From Cyathus striatus (lineage: Eukaryota; Basidiomycota; Agaricomycetes; Agaricales; Nidulariaceae), in the NCBI GenBank assembly GCA_025738555.1, contig JAOVFP010000001.1, forward strand, positions 7,192,001 through 7,256,000: 64,000 nucleotides of DNA. The letters are read 5' to 3'. Positions 57,101-64,000 of this stretch are shown here, in pieces. Each line of letters opens with the position of its first letter. The stretch's first letter is position 1. The position numbers and the translations under genes are program-made. The notes under the pieces are model-generated. The model had not been told where the DNA came from. It did not search any database and saw nothing but the letters and a program-made list of their open reading frames with translations.

Positions 57101-58110
57101 TTGCTCTGCAGTCATGGTAATGTACTTAACTGCAGTAGATGCCCATATAAATAACCCACCATCTCTTGTGCACATCATCTGTAACATATCTTCTATTGAT
57201 TCAAGTTGCAGTTCATTTTGGTTATTTTCAAAACTTTTCTTGAGAAAGAAATATATGTCTTGATTTATCTCTGAGTCAAGTTTGGAATCAGTTTTCAATC
57301 TGATAATCTTGCAAAAATTTTCATTCTCAATAACATCTGGCAGAGAACCAGGCCATCCAGTTAAGATAAGCTTATAGTGCTTAGGAAGCCCAATCCAATC
57401 TTGTAAGGTCTTTTTCAGAGATATTAGCAGTTCAGATGATTTGCATTCATCTAGTGCATCAATAACAAATGCAGGTGGATTCTTTTTCAATTGTTCATGG
57501 TAAGTATTCAGTGGGTCAGCAATTAGATGTTTGAACTGCCATTCAATCCTTACAAGTTGGAAGTTGTTATAAAGATATTCTCCCATCTTTTCTTTCAGAA
57601 AAGAATACTTTGATTTGGATGCTAAATCTGCAGCTATTGTTCTCCAAACTACAGTAGCATCACCTAAGGTGTTATCATCCCTCTTAAAAAAATGGCAGCC
57701 ACCCAGTCTCTTCCAGCCCTTTGAATTTAGTGTTTCAACCAAAGTAGAGGCAATTGCAGATTTTCCTGAGCCAGGACCACCAGTAATCCACATAATGTTT
57801 GTAGTGGACTCATCTATGAATGAAAATGATGATTTATTTTATGAATGTACAAATATATGAACATACCAAAATCATTCAGCCACTTATAAATATCATCCAC
57901 AATAGTAACTCTAGTCCCTTCCATACAGGGAGGTGAACAATGCAAGTTATGATCAACAGGCTTTAATAAATTAAGTTTTTCGGAAATTTCATCATTTTTC
58001 ATATTGTAATAATTGTTTTGGTCATGGCCAATAGCATTCTGCTGACCACCAAGCACATTGACATTGTTTTTATTGGTAAACATTTGAGCATTGGATAGAG
58101 TTTGAGCCAT
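57101..58110 (-). pseudogene. NACHT-WD40 gene, N-terminal and NACHT part
   Basis: Exon 1 (58110-57867) opens MAQTLSNAQMFTNKNN and holds a short Gly/Asn-rich motif common at the N-terminus of Agaricomycete NACHT proteins, then CMEGTRVTIVDDIYKWLNDF. A 53-nt intron (GTATGT to ATAG) leads to exon 2 from 57813. That exon carries NACHT with P-loop GGPGSGKSA, Walker B AFVIDALDEC and KLILTGWPGSLPDV, where the usual sensor Arg is changed. The coding frame is cut by the solo LTR at 57105. Family role: STAND ATPase receptor in non-self recognition or cell death. The gene as a whole runs 58110 to 50171. Confidence 0.88.
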
Positions 58111-58345
58111 TATATATGCAGGTAATTTGATGTTGAATTTGTATGCTGTTGAGGGCTTGAGCAGTGAGGGATTTAAGAAGAGGGGGAGAGGAAAGTGTTA
58201 TGTTAATGAACTATATAAAGTTATGTGGTGCATTTAACATGGGTCAGTAACTGTGTTTAGAGCCAAAGAATTGGAGTGAGTGACTATTCTTGTCTTCTCC
58301 TCTCGCAAGATGTAACTATAAAAGGATATACCTTTATGTTCTATG
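58111..58345. promoter_or_regulatory. Upstream region of the NACHT gene
   Basis: This 235-bp stretch between the NACHT start and a hAT-like element would contain the promoter. I see no distinctive box beyond general AT-richness and cannot define sites. Confidence 0.25.
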
Positions 58346-59581
58346 CAAGGGGGGATCACTACAAAAATTTTGGACAGGGGGGTCGGATTTTTTGATAAGG
58401 GTGTCTTGCTCTACCCTACCTATCAATCATGAGAATATATTTCCATATATAGATGTATTAGTCATCTTTCAAGGTGGCTGGTGAATTTGGGTGAACCAAA
58501 TTGAATTGAATTGAACTGAATTTGTAAAGCAAAGCATTAGTCAATGTAAGTAAGTACTGCCATAACTGCTTGCACTTGACTAGAGCACACACTACCATAT
58601 CTCCTCTTCATTGACTTTAGTTCTACTTTAAAAGCTTCACATGTCCAGTGGCTTATTGCATACTCCATGTTAAGTTTTAACACAAGGTAGATAGTGCTTA
58701 CCAAGTACTAATTGTCATGTTCAGTTCTACTAGTATAGATCTCCACCCTAATCACAATGAAGCTCACTTTGCAAACACACAGTAGTAGTAGACTGAACAA
58801 GTTTCTCCACATCAATGAAAAGACATTCATCCATTTGCTTATTAGTCAAAGCTGCTACCAGAAGTGGAGGGGATGGTGCTTGAGATAATGTCTTCAAGTT
58901 TAAGGTAAGTAGAAAGTTTAACATGTTAAATGTAATAATTGACCATTCCTTCTGTCATTTTGACAGTTACAATACCAGAAGTCTCACTATCTTGTTCTAT
59001 GCTGGTTATATGTGCCATTCTGCTAGATGGAATTTCCCCAAGGGTTTCCTGCAAGTTTACAGTGGATGACAATATACAAAGTACTTACTCTTGTCCCATC
59101 AAGTCACATACTTAGGTGCAGTGCATATGTTGGAGGTATGATCTTCATTGTCTACATGTACAATACCCTCTGGCTAGCTCATTTCAAAGGTACCCTAGTA
59201 ATTCACTTTCAGAAGATCAACTGTATTCATCAATTGCCTCCCCACTGTTCAATTGGCCCCCTCATTTAGTACAGTAGCATTCACACACTGTGATGTTCTG
59301 GTATAGGTATGTTGATATGGTTAAGATACAGCACTTGAGCAGTGTGCACCAGTATATGTTGCACTTATGATAAAAAGGCAGCAACACAAATGAATATATC
59401 ATAATAAGTACATCTTATATTGATACATTGTATTTAGTACTATATATTACAGGTGATTTCATGCATGAATACATGATTTTAGATTGGAAAATTTTTTACC
59501 TCCAAAATTTTTTTAGCATAACATCTAGGGGGTACCCTATCTATACCCCATGTAGCAGATTGTGCACGTGATCCCCCCTTG
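58346..59581. mobile_element. Non-autonomous hAT-like element, 1236 bp
   Basis: The ends CAAGGGGGGATCAC and GTGATCCCCCCTTG are perfect inverted repeats. The 8-bp sequence GTTCTATG lies directly outside both (58338-58345 and 59582-59589), the duplication length of hAT elements. The interior lacks a transposase or any convincing ORF. It lies just upstream of the NACHT gene start. Confidence 0.9.
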
Positions 59582-59589
59582 GTTCTATG

Positions 59590-60850
59590 TATATCCGGCA
59601 ACGAATTTGCAGCCTTATGTAGCCTTATACCTTATGTGTGTTGTGGTCAAAAATAGACTACTGTTTGGTAGTGGTTAGAGTGTATTGATAAGAAATCAGT
59701 AGATTGTTGTAGGTCAAATTTAGCTGATTCAATTTGCAGATTGCTCAATAATCTATACATGTTTGATATCAACAGCAAGAAACAACAAATGAAATCATTG
59801 GGACTTTTGCAGCTCATAAGATCGCCTCGTTTCCATGCCAACACATTTGTTACACCTTGTGAACATTCGTCACCACAATGGTATTATTCGGCAACATGGC
59901 ACGGCATAGTGTGACAACATACCACGAATCAACATTGAATCAACTCCCACCCGGCTCCCACCCTTACACCCATCCTCCTATTGATGTGTCACTCATTAAG
60001 ATGTGTCTCTATCGTAATTAACCCCTCACCATGGTAATATAACTCTGTAAATACTGTATATACATAGCCCGAATCTTCTCTCTATGCTTATATCTACTCT
60101 TTTCTGTCACATAACATACCAAATGCAACACACCAAATTGTCAAGAGAGGCAGCCCAGCAAATGGGAACCATGAAGTCTTATGTCCTAGGTGTAATGATT
60201 ATGTCAACCATAGAAAAATAAGTAATTCAACATATCCTATGGTGTGGCATCAGGATAGCACTAAATGCAAGGCAGCATTTCTTGGTGAGTCTGCTATTTC
60301 ACAATGCCATTAAAGATTGCATGTATGATACTCCCACTTTTCCTTGCAGAAAGATAGCTAGATCTGCATTGCCCATATCTCACCACTAGTAAAAGTTGGA
60401 CTATTCTTGGATCCTAGGTGGACGTTTGCTCCTGAATCAGGAATCATGAATGCTGGAAGGGTGCGAACAAAGGCAGTGAACGACAACATGTCTCATCCAA
60501 TCTAGACTGACACTTGCCCTTCAATTAGCCCAATGCCTCATCTTCAAATTCCGGGTGTCACCATGCTTGCATTCATTTACAACCTAGTCCCCCCTGCTCC
60601 ATCCACCATCCTCAATGACAATACACATGTCCAGTTCTACCTCCTCTAGTCATATCACTCCTACGTATAACTATAAGGCGCTGAACACTATTCACAAATA
60701 GCGAATTTCTTTTTGCTTCCAAGTGCAGAAATATGGGAGTAGAAGAGCTCCTTTTCGGTGATGTTATTAGTTAGGCATTCTGTCCTCGATAGTAATACCC
60801 TTGATTTGCCCTCCCTGCTTAAAGTTCTTCCTAGAGGTGTGTAGGTGATT
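59590..60850. other. No supported gene; one tRNA-like stretch
   Basis: About 59668-59725 reads TTTGGTAGTGGTTAGAGTG, then TTGATAAGAAATCAG, then GTAGGTCAAATTTAG, which resembles D, anticodon and T arms of a tRNA, but no acceptor stem closes it. The rest has short ORFs only. Confidence 0.4.
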
Positions 60851-60854
60851 TTGA

Positions 60855-61600
60855 TCATATAACAGCAGTGCTATTTGATTGTCGGCAATCGAATCACCCA
60901 CCCACTATTTGATTGGGATCATAAACAATCATTGAGGTTCTAAATCAATATTACTATTGTATGAATGTATTAAGTGATCATAAACAATCATTGATGTTTT
61001 CTAATCCAATATTAATATTGAATGGTGGTTAGGCAATCATAAACAATCATTGATTTTTTCTAATTGAATACTAGTATGGATGGAGAGGCAATCATAAACA
61101 ATCATTGTGGCTCTCTAATTGAATGCTAATATTGAATGGTGGTTAGGCAATCATAAACAATCATTGATTACTACTAATTAAATATTAGTATGAATGGTTA
61201 GGCAATCATAAACAATCATTTATTTTTTCTAATTGAATATTAGTATTGTATGGATGGTGTGGCAATCATAAACAATCATTGATCTTTTCTAATCCAATAT
61301 TAATAGTGAATGGTTGGTTTGGCAATCATAAACAATCATTGATTACTACTAATTGAATATTAGTATGAATGGTTAGGCAATCATAAACAATCATTGATTT
61401 TTTCTAATTGAATATTATTGTTGTATGGGTGGTAAGGTGATCATAAACAATCATTGATGTTTTCTAATCCAATATTAATATTGAATGGTTGGTTAGGCAA
61501 TCATAAACAATCATTGATTACTACTAATTGAATATTAGTATGGATGGTTAGGCAATCATAAGCAATCAATGATAACTACTAATTGAATATTGCTACTGTA
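60855..61600 (+). repeat. Minisatellite, about 60 bp x 12
   Basis: The unit is about AATCATAAACAATCATTGAT, then TTTTTCTAATTGAATATTAG, then TATGGATGGTTAGGC. The core AATCATAAACAATCATT is nearly invariant, while the following few bases vary. It is AT-rich and directly precedes the CpG-rich array. Confidence 0.9.
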
Positions 61601-61604
61601 TGGA

Positions 61605-64000
61605 TTTGTCACATTTCCTCACGCGTCACGATTGTCACACATATTCCCGCGCATCACATATTTCCCGCGCTTCACACATTTCCCACGCATCAGCTTTTCA
61701 TGCACGTCACATTTGTCACGTTCTTTCCCGCGTCACAGTTGTCACATATATTCCCGCGCTTCACGTTTGTCTCACGCGTCACAGTTGTCACATACATTCC
61801 CGCGCTTCATGTTAGTCACGTGCGTCACGCGTTTTATGCGTGTCACAAATGTCACATACATTCCCGCGCTTCATATTAGTCACGCGCGTCACGCCTTTCA
61901 CGCGCGTCACGCTTTTAGCGCTCGTTACGCGTGTCACAATGCTACATTTGTCATGCTTTGCAGTGTCACATTTGTCCCGAGCTTCAAATTAGTCATGCAC
62001 GTCACATTCGTCACACTTTTAGCGCTCATCACATGTGTCACAACACTGCATTTGTCATGCTTTGCAGTGTCACATTCATCCCACACATCACAATTGTCAC
62101 ATACATTCCCATGCTTCATGTTAGTCACATTTTTTATGTGTCATATTTCTCATGTTTGTCATGTCATTACATTTGTTATGCTTTACACCTTAATAATTAT
62201 GCTTTATAAGCATGTCATTTGTCATGCTCTTGGTGTAGGTGGCAAATTGAAAACTATATTAATAGAAGGATAGTCAGCAATAGCATATGCATGAAGCACT
62301 TCCTGATGCTGTTTGAGTAGTTATCTGATTCATTCTGCCAGTAATCATATGCTTATCTCAAAAATTAAGTCATGCATGTACAAGGATAAACAACATATAT
62401 CAGAGATGTCAATATATATGACAGTATAGAAGTGAACCTGATTGTCATGGAAGAAGTTTCTGAGTTAAATGAAATTCTAAGACAGAGAATTTGTGAGTTC
62501 ATAGCACATCTATTTATCCACAGGTACTAGTGAGAGAATGTAACCTGTATTTAATGAATGTAATGTACTGTACTTAATAGGTACAGAACAATGGTAGTGA
62601 GCTAAGTATTAAAAAGAGAAATAAGACCAATTCTATGGTACAGGCAATTTGCCTGCTCTACATTGTGACACAATATCAATGTGAGTGGAGATAGTTTTCC
62701 TTACCTCTCTGTATCAAAAAAGCAAATTGTCATGTAGTTATATAGAGTAAGCAGATATGTGACTCAATAATGTGTATTGAAGATATCAGTATAGCCAATA
62801 GTGATACAAGAATCATTATCATCTAATACCTGAGATGTATAAGTTTGATGTGATGTAGAATTACATATTTCACTTGTTCATATGTGGTACTGTTACACTT
62901 CCATAATTTACTAATTGTCATATCTCATGTTATAACCTTCAATTTAACAAGAACATACTTATTTTCTTTGCTTTAATAATTTACTCTGCAGTTTTGGATA
63001 CTTCTGTTCTGTAACAATTTGAAAAATGATATAGATATACAGATAACCAGACACATATGACCAGCTCAAGTGTAAGCAAATATAAGAAGCAAAATTAAGT
63101 TCACATACTTACAAGTGTTATATCTTATGTCAGAAATATAAAGTTGAAATATTCTACATGTCATAATAAGTTCAAGAACTCTTGTGTTCCTATGAAACAT
63201 GTGACAAGTAAGTAAACTTGTAAAACATGTCTAAATGTTACAAATGATGTGCATATTGAGAACATGACAAACTTTACATGTGACTTGCATCAAAAACATA
63301 ATACAAATGAAAACCATGATAGGGTAGTAGAGTATAACAAGTGATATGCTGAGTATCTCCCACTTCACATAGTTTCAAATTTATATATATTCTCAATGAC
63401 AAAGGCCAAATTAGAATTGTGGCAAATGTAACATGTGAAAAGAGTATGATAAGTGACACACATAGGACATGTAATGTGAGTCTAAAGAGTAATACCCATG
63501 AAAAACATGATTGCAAGGCATAACAAATGTAATGACAAGACAAATGTGAGAAATATGATACACATAAAAAGTGTGACTAACTTGAAGCGTGGGAATGTAT
63601 GTGACAAATGTGACGCGTGGGACAAATGTGACACTGCAAAGCATGACAAATGCAGTGTTGTGACACATGTGATGAGCGCTAAAAGTGTGACGAATGTGAC
63701 GCGCATGACTAATTTGAAGCGCGGGACAAATGTGACACTGCAAAGCATGACAAATGTAGCATTGTGACACGCGTAACGAGCGCTAAAAGCGTGACGCGCG
63801 TGAAAAGCGTGACGCGCGTGACTAATATGAAGCGCGGGAATGTATGTGACATTTGTGACACGCATAAAACGCGTGACGCACGTGACTAACATGAAGCGCG
63901 GGAATGTATGTGACAACTGTGACGCGTGAGACAAACGTGAAGCGCGGGAATATATGTGACAACTGTGACGCGGGAAAGAACGTGACAAATGTGACGTGCA
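61605..64000. mobile_element. Long inverted-repeat element with arms of short CpG-rich repeats (runs off the window)
   Basis: 61701-62181 and 63518-64000 are inverted copies about 480 bp long with few differences. The arms consist of 14-40-bp repeats of GTCACGCG, TTCCCGCGCTTCA and TTGTCACATA type. Towards the 1.3 kb centre the same repeats continue in CpG-depleted form (GTGACAAATGTGAC). No transposase ORF is present. The right end lies beyond the window, so terminal repeats and target duplication cannot be checked. Confidence 0.75.

Noticed and set aside
60855..61600. CRISPR-like array
   Set aside because: The organism is a eukaryote. The repeats and spacers are both repetitive, units drift in sequence, and no cas genes are present.
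61583..62273. His/Cys-rich ORFs across the CpG-rich array, mirrored at 63411-63988
   Set aside because: Repeat-driven open frames in an inverted array. The sequence is non-coding repeat, not a zinc-finger gene.

Overview
The window looks like a transposon-packed stretch of a basidiomycete genome, most likely an Agaricomycete; I do not assign a species. The reasons are short introns of about 50 nt, a KDZ (Kyakuja-Dileera-Zisupton) transposase with CxC5/CxC6-type cysteine clusters, STAND/NLR-like genes of the NB-ARC-TPR and NACHT-WD40 types, a UBN2-gag Copia element, a Gypsy element and a Pogo-type transposon. Most of the DNA is AT-rich and poor in CpG. CpG survives in islands: about 5.0-5.35, 17.8-19.3, 28.9-30.6, 35-42.7, 61.6-62.0 and 63.6-64.0 kb.

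Layout. 0-4 kb: 5' half of a decayed minus-strand Gypsy element whose LTR holds a TIR element. 4-11.75 kb: an old locus shattered by TIR elements and one inversion. Its uninterrupted relative is at 40.8-42.3 kb and serves as an empty-site reference. 11.78-19.86 kb: an 8.1 kb KDZ transposon with a decayed transposase, an open 3-exon accessory gene of unknown function, terminal motif arrays, hairpins and a G-rich minisatellite. 21.7-24.7 kb: a complete but mutated Pogo-like element. 24.7-26.5 kb: a solo LTR, a truncated NB-ARC/TPR copy and a fragment of another gene. 28.9-30.6 kb: a foldback element split by a solo LTR. 30.6-35 kb: degenerate repeats and a TIR element. 35.5-40 kb: the host-like island, with a six-exon F-box gene and a less clear multi-exon gene. 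42.5 kb: a small 9-bp-TSD MITE. 43-46.2 kb: a nearly intact NB-ARC-TPR gene with 12 near-identical 42-residue repeats. 50.2-58.1 kb: one NACHT-WD40 gene split by a full-length Copia element and a solo LTR. 58.3-59.6 kb: a non-autonomous hAT-like element. 60.9-64 kb: a 60-bp minisatellite and a long inverted repeat made of CpG-rich short repeats.

Two themes tie the window together. First, mutation is concentrated at CpG. All 18 in-frame stops I traced in the four transposon coding regions are TGA where CGA (Arg) is expected, the two Copia LTRs differ almost only at CpG sites, and a Pogo splice donor appears lost by CpG to CpA. Second, target-site duplications let the order of nested insertions, and one inversion, be read directly. 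STAND immune-type receptors are the host genes most affected.
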